Shown piece after piece: positions 1 through 8,058 of a stretch of DNA of 64,000 nt. Location of the stretch: positions 1 to 64,000 of the forward strand of contig CANQEH010000015.1 of the NCBI GenBank assembly GCA_947594835.1, in the 5' to 3' direction. Position 1 is the stretch's first letter. Each line of letters starts with the position of its first letter. The notes under the pieces are model-generated. The model was given only the letters and a program-made list of their open reading frames with translations, was not told where the DNA came from and did no database searches. The position numbers and the translations under genes are program-made. Source of the DNA: an uncultured Acetatifactor sp. Its GTDB lineage: Bacteria > Bacillota > Clostridia > Lachnospirales > Lachnospiraceae.

Positions 1-136
1 TGACTAAAATATAACACAAAGGCAGCGTCTCTGCTTTTTAAATATTCAGTTGTAACAGATGTATTGTAATCCTACACCGGGCGGCAAGGAAATTGATATT
101 CTGAGTGGTTTTTTTATCCCATATGTGATAAAATGC

Positions 137-175
137 AAAATAGCAGTTCCCCAGTGAGCGGCGGCTGCTATTTTT
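137..175 (+). terminator. Terminator-like hairpin in the vanG leader
   Basis: AAAATAGCAG at 137-146 is the exact reverse complement of CTGCTATTTT at 165-174, and the stem ends in a run of T. It lies about 57 bases before the vanG start. It may end a transcript entering from the left, or act as an attenuator if the vanG promoter lies upstream. A -10-like element (GATAAA) sits just before it, but I could not find a convincing -35. Confidence 0.5.
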
Positions 176-231
176 GTGTGGCAAAAATTTTGCAGGGAAA
201 GCATAGGCCTTTGGCTGGAAAGGATAGAGGG

Positions 232-1287
232 ATGAACAGGAAAAAAATCGTGGTGTTTTTCGGAGGATGCTCCTCCGAGTACAGCGTGTCGTTAGAGTCT
301 GCAACCTCCGTGATCTGTAATCTGAACCGGGAGAAATATGAACCTTTGCCCGTAGGGATCACGGAAAGCGGAAAATGGTATTATTTTAGCGGCGACGTGG
401 ATAAACTGAAACAGGATACCTGGCAGCAGGACGGCTCCTGCGTCCCCTGCGCCCTCTCGCCTGACCGCGGGGAGGGAAAGCTTTTGCTGTTTCGGGGGGA
501 TCGTGTAGAAGCCCTGCATATTGACGCGGCGTTTCCCGTGTTGCACGGGAAAAACGGTGAGGACGGAACCATCCAGGGGCTGATCGAGCTGGCGGGGATT
601 CCGTTAGTGGGATGCGGCGTGCTGGCCTCTGCGCTCTGCATGGATAAAGACCGCGCCCATAAGCTGGCGGAGCTTTCCGGGATCCGGGTGCCCAGGGCAA
701 TGACCTTCGGCGCGCGTTACGATTTACATAAGGTGCTGGATTTTGCGGAGCGCACGGGGTATCCTCTGTTTGTAAAGCCTGTGAAGGCGGGTTCCTCCTA
801 TGGGGTGACGAAAGTACAGGACAAGGAAAATCTGATGGAAGCCATTGAGCTTGCTTTCCGATACGACGACCAGGTTATCGTGGAGGAAGGGATTCCGGGG
901 TTTGAGGTGGGCTGCGCCGTCATGGGGACGGGGCAGCTGACGGTGGGCGAGGTAGATGAAATCGAGCTGGCCGGGGGATTCTTTGATTACACGGAAAAAT
1001 ATACGTTAAAGACCTCCGCAATCCATGTGCCCGCCAGGGTGGATCAGGAGACGTCGGATCGTCTGAAGGAGACGGCGAAGACATTGTATCAGATATTGGG
1101 CTGTTCAGGATTTGCCCGGGTGGATATGTTCCTGACCCCTGAAAAGGAAATTGTGTTCAACGAGGTCAATACCATCCCCGGCTTTACGGAGCACAGCCGT
1201 TACCCCGGCATGATGAAGGCCGCGGGGATCTCCTTTGGGGAGATTTTAGACAGAGTGGTCGGGCTGGCGCTTGGGGAGCGGTCATAA
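232..1287 (+). CDS. vanG: D-alanine--D-serine ligase, VanG type
   Basis: This cytoplasmic ATP-grasp ligase of 351 aa should join D-Ala to D-Ser (or D-Ala) for the peptidoglycan precursor terminus. The start MNRKKIVVFFGG is preceded by AGGATAGAGGG. Family signatures are visible in order: VFFGGCSSEYSVSLES at the N-terminus, FPVLHGKNGEDGT, ALCMDKDRAHK, FVKPVKAGSSYGV (nucleotide binding), FFDYTEKYTLK (omega-loop region) and VFNEVNTIPGFT (metal ligands). The wording of these segments and the length are those of the VanG group rather than the housekeeping Ddl. The next gene encodes a VanT-type serine racemase, which supports D-Ser use. No vanXY peptidase or adjacent vanRS is present. Substrate preference is inferred; a D-Ala-D-Ala ligase cannot be excluded. 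Confidence 0.8.
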   Translation: MNRKKIVVFFGGCSSEYSVSLESATSVICNLNREKYEPLPVGITESGKWYYFSGDVDKLKQDTWQQDGSCVPCALSPDRGEGKLLLFRGDRVEALHIDAAFPVLHGKNGEDGTIQGLIELAGIPLVGCGVLASALCMDKDRAHKLAELSGIRVPRAMTFGARYDLHKVLDFAERTGYPLFVKPVKAGSSYGVTKVQDKENLMEAIELAFRYDDQVIVEEGIPGFEVGCAVMGTGQLTVGEVDEIELAGGFFDYTEKYTLKTSAIHVPARVDQETSDRLKETAKTLYQILGCSGFARVDMFLTPEKEIVFNEVNTIPGFTEHSRYPGMMKAAGISFGEILDRVVGLALGERS

Positions 1288-1318
1288 CAATTGTCCTGCG
1301 CGGCGGAAAAGAGGAGAG

Positions 1319-3517
1319 ATGGATACAAAAAAGAGCTACGGCGGTCTGGATGTCTTCAAGATGATAGCGGCTTTTCTGGTGGTGGCGATCCACACATCAC
1401 CCCTGACCTGTTTTGGCCCGGAGGCTGACTTTTTCCTGACAAGAGTGCTGGCGCGTCTGGCGGTGCCTTTCTTTTTTATGGTCACGGGCCAGTTTGTGCT
1501 CTCAGGCTGGGTGCGGGGAGAAAACAGGGAATTTCGGCCGATCAGGCGCTATCTGGGGAAGACGGCGGCGCTGTACACCGTTTCCATTGCGATCTATCTC
1601 CCGATCGGCGTCTATGCGGGGCATTATGAGGGCCTGGACGTCTGGGGCGTCCTGCGGATGCTTTTCTTTGACGGCACCTTTTATCATCTCTGGTATTTCC
1701 CCGCGCTGCTTCTGGGCATCCTGCTGGTGAGCCTGGCGGCCCGTTTCTGCCCGCCAAAGGCCACGGCAGCGCTGGCGGCCCTGCTGTATCTGGCGGGGCT
1801 TTTTGGGGACAGCTACTGGGGGCTGATCGAGGGATTGCCTCTGGCAGGCGTCTACGAAGCCGGATTCCAGGCGTTTTCCTATACCAGAAACGGCATTTTC
1901 CTGGCGCCGCTGTTTCTGGTGATGGGAGCCCTGATCAACCCCAAAGAGGGGAAAAAGAAAATGACGGCGGAGGGCTTTGGCTTTGGCGCAGCCTTTGTGC
2001 TGATGACGGTAGAGGCTTTCCTTTTGCGGCATTTTGCTCTGCAGCGCCATGACAGTATGTATGTGATGCTGCCTGTCTGTATGTTCTTTTTATACCGGCT
2101 CATCCTTTCCTGGGAGAGAAAGCCGTTAGCGGCATTCCGAACGATCTCCACCTGGATCTATATCCTGCATCCGGCGATGATCGTGCTGGTGCGGGGCGGC
2201 GCGAAGGCAGTGGGGCTGACTGCCCTTTTGGTGGAAAACAGCCTGGTGCACTATCTGGCGGTGTGCGTTGGCACTGCGGCTGTATCGTTTGTGGTGGCCA
2301 TGGTGCTTGCGAGGTTTCGCCCGACTGCGTTTGAGAAGGACCGCGCCTGGATCGAGCTGGACGTGGGGGCTCTGGCCCACAATGTGAAAACGCTGCAATC
2401 CCTTTTGCCGGAGGGCTGCGAGCTGATGCCAGCGGTGAAAGCGGAAGGGTACGGGCACGGGGCGGTGTTGATATCCAGGGAGCTGAACCGCCTGGGGGTC
2501 AGGGCTTTCTGTGTGGCCTGTGTCTCGGAGGGCGTTCAGCTGCGCCGGGCGGGCGTCAAGGGAGAGATTCTGGTGTTGGGGTATACGCATCCCCGGCAGT
2601 TTGGCCTGCTGCGCCGCTATAGGATGACGCAGGCGGTTGTGGACAGCGCATACGGAGAGGAACTGGCAAAATACCGCAGGAAGCTGCGGGTGCACATCGC
2701 AGTGGACACAGGGATGCACCGCATCGGGATCCCCTGCGGACGTCAGGATGAGCTGGAGAAGATTTTCTCCTATCCGAATCTGAAGGTGGAAGGCATATTC
2801 AGCCATCTGTGCGTCGCCGACAGCGGCGAGGCCCGCAAAATTGCGTATACGCAGCAGCAGGCGAAGGCCTTTTTTGAGGCGGTGGATGAACTGGAGAAGA
2901 AAGGCTGCCATTGCCCGAAAAAACATCTGGCAGCCAGCAGCGGCGTGCTGAATTATCCTCAATATGTGGGGGACTATGCCAGAGTGGGCATTATCCTCTA
3001 CGGGGTGAGCAGCGAGGAGGAAGATATGAACCGCTCGGGGGCGTCCTTCCGCCCTGTCTTATCCTTAAAGGCGCGGGTGGCCTCTGTGCGGGAGCTTGCC
3101 CCCGGGGAGGGGGCCGGGTACGGGCTGGCCTTTGTGGCAAAGCGGCCTACGAGGCTGGCGGTGATCACCATCGGTTATGCGGACGGCCTTTCCAGGGCAT
3201 TGTCCTGCGGCAGGGGCGCCGTGCTGATCCGGGGACATAGAGCGCCCATCGCCGGGAGGGTCTGCATGGATCAGACCCTGGTGGACGTGACGGGGATTCC
3301 CGATGTACAGACCGGCGATATCGCCGTGCTCATCGGCCGCTCGGGGAGCGAGACGCTGAGCGCTTACGAAATGGCCCAGGCAGCCGATACCATCACCAAC
3401 GAAATTTTTACCAGCCTGGGAGCCCGCCTGACCCGCACGGTGAAGCAGGCGGCAAGAAAGACCCCAAAGAGCAAAGAACAGGAAGGCGAGGAGACGCCGG
3501 AGAAAGCCAACGCTTAA
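1319..3517 (+). CDS. vanT: Membrane-bound serine/alanine racemase, VanT type
   Basis: A two-domain fusion of 732 aa. Residues 1 to about 335 form a polytopic acyltransferase-3-like membrane domain beginning GGLDVFKMIAAFLVVAIHTS. From about residue 344 (WIELDVGALAHNV) a complete PLP-dependent alanine-racemase domain follows, with the PLP lysine at about K374 in AVKAEGYGHG and the second catalytic residue at about Y620 in GYADG. This architecture is that of VanT, which takes up or binds L-Ser and racemises it to D-Ser. The start at 1319 has GAGGAGAG just upstream; an upstream in-frame start would overlap vanG and lacks a ribosome site. It lies 31 bases after vanG, so the two are probably co-transcribed. 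The charged tail (about the last 25 residues) is outside the fold. Confidence 0.85.
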   Translation: MDTKKSYGGLDVFKMIAAFLVVAIHTSPLTCFGPEADFFLTRVLARLAVPFFFMVTGQFVLSGWVRGENREFRPIRRYLGKTAALYTVSIAIYLPIGVYAGHYEGLDVWGVLRMLFFDGTFYHLWYFPALLLGILLVSLAARFCPPKATAALAALLYLAGLFGDSYWGLIEGLPLAGVYEAGFQAFSYTRNGIFLAPLFLVMGALINPKEGKKKMTAEGFGFGAAFVLMTVEAFLLRHFALQRHDSMYVMLPVCMFFLYRLILSWERKPLAAFRTISTWIYILHPAMIVLVRGGAKAVGLTALLVENSLVHYLAVCVGTAAVSFVVAMVLARFRPTAFEKDRAWIELDVGALAHNVKTLQSLLPEGCELMPAVKAEGYGHGAVLISRELNRLGVRAFCVACVSEGVQLRRAGVKGEILVLGYTHPRQFGLLRRYRMTQAVVDSAYGEELAKYRRKLRVHIAVDTGMHRIGIPCGRQDELEKIFSYPNLKVEGIFSHLCVADSGEARKIAYTQQQAKAFFEAVDELEKKGCHCPKKHLAASSGVLNYPQYVGDYARVGIILYGVSSEEEDMNRSGASFRPVLSLKARVASVRELAPGEGAGYGLAFVAKRPTRLAVITIGYADGLSRALSCGRGAVLIRGHRAPIAGRVCMDQTLVDVTGIPDVQTGDIAVLIGRSGSETLSAYEMAQAADTITNEIFTSLGARLTRTVKQAARKTPKSKEQEGEETPEKANA

Positions 3518-3671
3518 AGGCTGTCAGGATCTGGCAGCGGCTTTCGCGACAAAACAGTGGCGTGATTGGCGTTTTTGTGCTAAAATACATACGCAAGCGC
3601 CCGCAGAGGGTTCCTATCGCGGGGAAAATCTGGTTGATATGCGTGCTGAAAGCGCGCAAAGGGGTATATAG

Positions 3672-4820
3672 ATGACAAAAGTAATCGGAGTGAGATTTCG
3701 CACAGCAGGGAAAATTTATTTTTTTGACCCGTTGGAACTGGAGATAAAGAGAGGCGACCATGTGATTGTGGAGACTGCCAGGGGTATTGAGTTCGGCACA
3801 GTGGTGACCGGGGTGACCCAGGTGGAAGACAGCAAGGTGGTACAGCCCTTAAAACAGGTCATCCGCATTGCAAACCAGCGGGATCTGGAGCAGGAGGCAG
3901 ACAATAAACGCAAGGAGAAAGAGGCCTTTCGGATCTGTCTGGAAAAAATCCGCAGCCATGGGCTGGAGATGAAGCTGATCGACGCGGAGTATACCTTTGA
4001 CAACAATAAGGTGCTCTTTTATTTTACGGCAGACGGGCGTATTGACTTCAGGGAGCTGGTGAAAGACCTGGCGGGCGTTTTCCGCACCAGGATCGAACTG
4101 CGGCAGATCGGCGTGCGGGACGAGACAAAGATCGTGGGCGGCATCGGCATCTGCGGCAGGCCGCTGTGCTGCCACAGCTATCTGGCCGATTTTGTCCCGG
4201 TGTCCATCAAGATGGCAAAGGAGCAGAACCTGTCCTTAAACCCTACCAAGATTTCCGGCGTCTGCGGCAGACTGATGTGCTGCCTCAAAAACGAAGAGGA
4301 AACTTATGAGGAGTTAAACCGCAGGCTCCCCGGCATCGGCGATTATGTGACCACAGAGGACGGCCTGAAAGGCGAGGTGCAGAGCGTGAATGTGCTGCGC
4401 CAGCTGGTGAAAGTGGTTGTGGAGACGGGGGAAGAAAAAGAGATCAAGGAATATCCCGTGGACAAGCTGCAGTTCAGGCGCAAGCGGGGCAAAAAAGATA
4501 GAGTGGATCTCTCCAGGGAGGAGATGCAGGAGCTGGAGCGTCTGGAGGAGGAAGAGGGGAAAAAGCACGAAGATGCCCCGGCGGGCACAGGCGAAGGCGG
4601 ACAGCGCCAGGGCGGCAGGAACCGTCAGGAAAACCAGCGCCAGAGGGACAGGAAACGTGACAGCCGTCCGGAGAATACACAGCGCGGCGAGCACACCCAG
4701 GAGAACCGCCCCTCCAAAGAAGGGGAGCAGCATCCGGCGCACCGCCACCACAGGCACAGGCGGGGCGGCGGGAAGCCGAGACAGGAAGGACAGCCAAGGA
4801 ACGATGGAACCAAGGCTTAA
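3672..4820 (+). CDS. ricT: PSP1-domain protein RicT (YaaT)
   Basis: A 382-aa PSP1-domain protein. In Bacillus, RicT (YaaT) joins RicA and RicF in an iron-sulphur complex that modulates RNase Y processing, competence and sporulation. Two cysteine groups are visible, C161-GRPL-C166-C167 and C198-GRLM-C203-C204, consistent with Fe-S ligands. The PSP1 core covers about residues 1-270. The last 110 residues are a low-complexity tail rich in Arg, Glu, Gln and Gly that is longer than in Bacillus. The order ricT, trmN6, rsmI is the conserved Firmicutes neighbourhood. The end overlaps the trmN6 start by 17 bases in another frame, suggesting translational coupling. Confidence 0.9.
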   Translation: MTKVIGVRFRTAGKIYFFDPLELEIKRGDHVIVETARGIEFGTVVTGVTQVEDSKVVQPLKQVIRIANQRDLEQEADNKRKEKEAFRICLEKIRSHGLEMKLIDAEYTFDNNKVLFYFTADGRIDFRELVKDLAGVFRTRIELRQIGVRDETKIVGGIGICGRPLCCHSYLADFVPVSIKMAKEQNLSLNPTKISGVCGRLMCCLKNEEETYEELNRRLPGIGDYVTTEDGLKGEVQSVNVLRQLVKVVVETGEEKEIKEYPVDKLQFRRKRGKKDRVDLSREEMQELERLEEEEGKKHEDAPAGTGEGGQRQGGRNRQENQRQRDRKRDSRPENTQRGEHTQENRPSKEGEQHPAHRHHRHRRGGGKPRQEGQPRNDGTKA

Positions 4821-5541
4821 AGAAGGAGAGCGTGTGGACGATCTGCAGCGCAGCGGCTATCAGATCATCCAGGATCCCAAGCGTTTCTGCTTTGGGATGG
4901 ATGCAGTCCTGCTGACGGGGTTCGCCCACGCGCGGCCGGAAGAGGAATTGCTGGATCTTGGCACAGGGACGGGGATCATTCCCCTGCTCATGGAGGCCAA
5001 GTATCACTGCGCCCGGCTGACCGGGCTGGAAATCCAGCCGGAGAGCGCGGACATGGCGGCAAGAAGCGTCGCTTTAAACGGTCTGAGCGATAAAATCAAT
5101 ATTGTAACAGGAGACATCAAGGAGGCGGATCGGCTGTTTCAGCCCGCTTCCTTTGATTGTATTACCTGCAATCCGCCCTATATGATCGGAAAGCACGGGC
5201 TGGCCAATCCACAAGCGCCCAAGGCCATTGCACGGCATGAAATTTCATGCACTTTTGACGATGTGGCCCGGCAGACTGCCCGGCTGTTAAAGCCCGGAGG
5301 CCGTTTCTTTCTGGTGCACCGCCCTTTCCGGCTGGCAGAGATTTTCGTGACGCTTGCAGGCTATCGCCTGGAACCCAAGCGGATGCAGATGGTGCATCCG
5401 TATGTGGACAGGGAGCCGAATATGGTGCTGATCGAGGCGGTCAGAGGCGGCAGACCCCGGATGAAGGTGGAGAAGCCGCTCATCGTCTACGAAAGCCCCG
5501 GCGTGTACCGGCCTGAGATTTATGAGATCTACGGTTACTGA
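4804..5541 (+). CDS. trmN6: tRNA1(Val) adenine-N6 methyltransferase
   Basis: A class I SAM-dependent methyltransferase of 245 aa expected to modify A37 of tRNA1(Val) (TrmN6/YfiC family). The start MEPRLKEGERVDDLQRSG matches the family N-terminus and is followed by FCFGMDAVLL. The SAM-binding loop LDLGTGTGIIPLL is near residue 50, and the catalytic NPPY motif of N6-adenine methyltransferases is at about 123-126 (ITCNPPYMIG). The gene sits inside the ricT-trmN6-rsmI cluster. An in-frame open extension back to 4417 exists, but it reads through the ricT tail and is not homologous to the family, so the 4804 start is preferred. Confidence 0.88.
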   Translation: MEPRLKEGERVDDLQRSGYQIIQDPKRFCFGMDAVLLTGFAHARPEEELLDLGTGTGIIPLLMEAKYHCARLTGLEIQPESADMAARSVALNGLSDKINIVTGDIKEADRLFQPASFDCITCNPPYMIGKHGLANPQAPKAIARHEISCTFDDVARQTARLLKPGGRFFLVHRPFRLAEIFVTLAGYRLEPKRMQMVHPYVDREPNMVLIEAVRGGRPRMKVEKPLIVYESPGVYRPEIYEIYGY

Positions 5542-5573
5542 AGAAAGATAAGGCGGACAGCAAGGAGGGCGTT

Positions 5574-6425
5574 ATGCCGGGAACTTTATATCTGTGCGCT
5601 ACTCCCATCGGAAATTTGGGAGACATGACAAAAAGAGTGGTGGATACGCTGCGGGAGGTGGATGTGATCGCAGCGGAGGACACCCGCAACAGCATCCGGC
5701 TGTTAAACCACTTTGACATCCACACGCCCATGACCAGCTACCACGAGTACAACAAAGTGGAGAAGGCGCAGAAGCTGATACAGCAGATGCTGGAGGGAAA
5801 GGACATTGCCCTGATCACGGACGCGGGGACGCCGGCTATCTCAGACCCGGGGGAGGTGCTGGTGCAGATGTGCCGGGAAAGCGGCGTGCCGGTGACATCC
5901 CTGCCCGGCCCCTCGGCCTGCATTACGGCGTTGAGCCTTTCCGGGCTGCCCACCAGGCGGTTTTGCTTTGAGGGGTTTCTTCCGTCGGATAAAAAGGAGA
6001 AACGTCAGGTGCTGGAGGAACTGGCCCGGGAGACGCGGACGATCGTCCTGTATGAGGCGCCCCACCGGCTGGTGCGCACCCTGGAGGAATTGCGGGAGGC
6101 GCTGGGCGACAGGGACATCGCCATCTGCAGGGAACTGACCAAAAAATTTGAGACGGTGACGGTCACCACGCTGGAAAAAGCGCTGGAGCAGTACAGCCAG
6201 AAGGAGCCCAAGGGGGAATATGTGCTGGTGCTGCGGGGCAGGAGCCTTGCCCAGAAGCGTGCGGAGGAGATTTCTGCCTGGGCCCACATGACTGTAGAAG
6301 CGCATATGGCCTACTATACCGAACAGGGCATGGACAGCAAAGAGGCCATGAAACAGGTGGCAAAGGACAGAGGAGTGGGAAAGCGGGAGATCTATGCCTG
6401 CCTTCACAGGGAGCAGGACGGATGA
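5574..6425 (+). CDS. rsmI: 16S rRNA (cytidine-1402-2'-O)-methyltransferase
   Basis: A tetrapyrrole-methylase-fold protein of 283 aa that 2'-O-methylates C1402 in the 16S rRNA decoding centre. The N-terminus GTLYLCATPIGNLGDMT, the AAEDTRNS segment, LITDAGTPAISDPG, and LPGPSACITALSLSGLPT are diagnostic of RsmI. Length is normal. The start has GGAGGGCGTT upstream (AAGGAGG, spacing about 7). It is 32 bases after trmN6 and probably in the same operon. Confidence 0.93.
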   Translation: MPGTLYLCATPIGNLGDMTKRVVDTLREVDVIAAEDTRNSIRLLNHFDIHTPMTSYHEYNKVEKAQKLIQQMLEGKDIALITDAGTPAISDPGEVLVQMCRESGVPVTSLPGPSACITALSLSGLPTRRFCFEGFLPSDKKEKRQVLEELARETRTIVLYEAPHRLVRTLEELREALGDRDIAICRELTKKFETVTVTTLEKALEQYSQKEPKGEYVLVLRGRSLAQKRAEEISAWAHMTVEAHMAYYTEQGMDSKEAMKQVAKDRGVGKREIYACLHREQDG

Positions 6426-6498
6426 AATTCCGGGCGGGATCTGCCGGAGCCTGTGCGGCAGGGAAGACAGCCGGGTGTGCGGCGGGATGTGAGGTATT

Positions 6499-6675
6499 AT
6501 GGCGAGTAATTGTGACATATGTGTCAATTATGTGTACGACGAGGACGACGATGAATATTACTGCATGGTGAATCTGGATGAGGACGAGATGTATCGGTTT
6601 CTCACCGGAAATTGCAGGGAATGTCCTTATTTCCGGCTGGACGACGAGTATGGCGTTGTCCGGCATCAGATGTAA
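6499..6675 (+). CDS. Small four-cysteine acidic protein (DUF6472-like)
   Basis: A 58-aa protein, MASNCDICVNYVYDEDDDEY..., ending in DDEYGVVRHQM. It carries CDIC near the N-terminus, a single Cys after EYY, and CREC near residue 39-42, so it has five Cys in total and is strongly acidic. Paired CxxC motifs suggest a metal-binding knuckle. It resembles the small Clostridia family DUF6472 as I remember it; no function is known to me. A weak ribosome site (GTGAGG) precedes it. It follows rsmI by 73 bases and may be co-transcribed. Confidence 0.75.
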   Translation: MASNCDICVNYVYDEDDDEYYCMVNLDEDEMYRFLTGNCRECPYFRLDDEYGVVRHQM

Positions 6676-6789
6676 GATCGGAATTTACAAGGGAGTACTG
6701 TATAATTTTTCCTTTCACGGTCAAAACTAACCTCCAAGGACACCCGCGTTTGCGGCGCGGTGCCAGTAAAATCATGAAGGAGGTACGAC

Positions 6790-6975
6790 ATGACCAACAT
6801 TTCAGAACTGGATCTTCAAAATCTGCGTCACTTGATCGGCGGCTTTGACACCACTCATTGCAAGATGCAGGCTTACGCCCAGGAGGCTACGGATCCCCAG
6901 GTCAAGCAGTTTTTCGAAAAGGGCGCGAAATCTGCCATGGACAACAAGCAGCAGTTGATGAAGTTTTTGAGCTGA
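6790..6975 (+). CDS. Small helical protein, probable spore-coat partner
   Basis: A 61-aa protein beginning MTNISELDLQNLRHLIGGFDTT. It is predicted all-helical, with HCKMQAYAQEATDPQVKQFFEKGAK in the centre. AAGGAGG lies 5-11 bases upstream of the start. It lies 78 bases before a CotF-type coat gene and has the same small helical style, so it may form a pair with that gene. A TATAAT at 6701-6706 could be its -10, but I did not find a good -35, and a sporulation sigma factor is possible. Function is inferred from context only. Confidence 0.7.
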   Translation: MTNISELDLQNLRHLIGGFDTTHCKMQAYAQEATDPQVKQFFEKGAKSAMDNKQQLMKFLS

Positions 6976-6990
6976 CCAGAGAAGGCGCCG

Positions 6991-7042
6991 CGCACAAGCG
7001 GCAGAAAATTTTCAATCTGTAAGAGCCGCACAAGCGGCAGAA
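6991..7042. repeat. 16-base direct repeat in the cotF leader
   Basis: CGCACAAGCGGCAGAA occurs at 6991-7006 and again at 7027-7042, 36 bases apart. The second copy is part of a hairpin (GCCGC, ACAA loop, GCGGC) directly before the GAGAGG ribosome site. The first copy is followed by AATTTTCAATC and no start codon. Confidence 0.7.
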
Positions 7043-7053
7043 TGAGAGGAAAT

Positions 7054-7308
7054 ATGCAGGAAAAAATAATGGTATCCGATACCCTTGCCGGTATCAACGG
7101 AGAGCTGACCCGCTACGCGGGCATGATCGCACAGTCTGAGAACAAGGAGCTGAAGCAGACGTTAAAGCAGATGCGCAATGCCTGCGAACAGTCCCAGGAG
7201 GAGCTGTATCAGATTGCCAGGGAAAAGTCCTACTATGTGCCTGCCAGCAAGGCAACGGAGGAAGAAGTGGCCCATGTGAGACAGCTTTTCACCCAGGGAA
7301 CGATCTGA
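7054..7308 (+). CDS. CotF-type spore coat protein
   Basis: An 84-aa helical protein, MQEKIMVSDTLAGINGELTRYAG..., of the short ferritin-like CotF/spore coat family. Signature segments are MVSDTLAGINGELTRYAGMI at the start and a C-terminal YYVPASKATEEEVAHVRQLF. The start at 7054 was chosen because AGAGGA ends five bases before it; the in-frame ATG at 7042 lies inside the leader hairpin sequence. It is expected in the spore coat or forespore, made late in sporulation. The gene is followed by a strong terminator at 7322-7350. Confidence 0.8.
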   Translation: MQEKIMVSDTLAGINGELTRYAGMIAQSENKELKQTLKQMRNACEQSQEELYQIAREKSYYVPASKATEEEVAHVRQLFTQGTI

Positions 7309-7321
7309 CCAAGAGAAAAGT

Positions 7322-7350
7322 GCCGCCGGCAAAACCGGCGGCGTTTTTTT
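7322..7350 (+). terminator. Terminator after the cotF-type gene
   Basis: GCCGCCGG at 7322-7329 pairs with CCGGCGGC at 7335-7342, followed by G and seven T. It lies between the convergent coat gene and ABC operon. Confidence 0.9.
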
Positions 7351-7425
7351 ATCCGAAGCATTTCTGCCCTCTCTGTGCCTGGCGCAAGAGACATAAGGGC
7401 CCTGCTTCACAGCGGGCGCAGTCAC

Positions 7426-8058
7426 TCAACTCAGCCTGCCGTGATCCATCTCATATACATGGTCGCACAAAATCTCAATATCCTCATGATAATGGCTGGT
7501 AAGGATTATGGTTTTACCTTCTTTTTTCAGCTGCAGAAACAGGTCGCGCATTTGGACCACCCCGCCATTGTCCAGACCGTTCATCGGCTCGTCCAGCAGC
7601 AGGATGTCAGGGTGCTCCATGATTGCCTGTGCGATTCCCAAACGCTGGCGCATTCCCAGAGAATAACGGCCAACCTGTTTTTTGCTGTCCGGGTCGAGCC
7701 CAACCTTTTTTATGGCCTCCCGGATCCGCGTCTCGTCAATGGTTCTATTGATAGACGCCAGGAGTTTTAAGTTGTTCAGCCCGGAAACGTTCTGAAGGAA
7801 GCCGGGCGATTCGATCATAAATCCGATGCCCTTTGGGAAATCGGAGCCGTAGACAACACGCTTCCCACGAACAAAGATTTCTCCGCTGTCAGGCGGTACA
7901 AACCCACAGATACACCTCATCAGCATGGTCTTTCCCGAGCCGTTTCGTCCGATCAGACCGTATATGCCGCCTTCGGAAAAATCCACGCTGACAGTTTGGA
8001 GCACAGCCTGGCGCTTAAAAATTTTAGTTACTTTTTGTACGGAAATGATATGATTCAC
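7426..8058 (-). CDS. ABC transporter ATP-binding protein
   Basis: A 210-aa ABC ATPase of the type that serves ABC-2 exporters or peptide-antibiotic immunity transporters. Walker A GRNGSGKT is near residues 37-44, the ABC signature YSLGMRQRL near 128, Walker B ILLLDEP near 150, and the H-loop ILTSHYHED follows. The usual accessory C-terminal domain is absent. Its ATG overlaps the stop of the upstream permease gene by 4 bases (ATGA), so the genes are translationally coupled. Last gene of a minus-strand operon running from the response regulator. Confidence 0.85.
   Translation of the reverse strand: MNHIISVQKVTKIFKRQAVLQTVSVDFSEGGIYGLIGRNGSGKTMLMRCICGFVPPDSGEIFVRGKRVVYGSDFPKGIGFMIESPGFLQNVSGLNNLKLLASINRTIDETRIREAIKKVGLDPDSKKQVGRYSLGMRQRLGIAQAIMEHPDILLLDEPMNGLDNGGVVQMRDLFLQLKKEGKTIILTSHYHEDIEILCDHVYEMDHGRLS

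Noticed and set aside
2126..2962. A 278-codon minus-strand frame opposite vanT
   Set aside because: It lies inside the racemase domain of vanT, has no ribosome site and has a His/Gln/Arg-rich composition.
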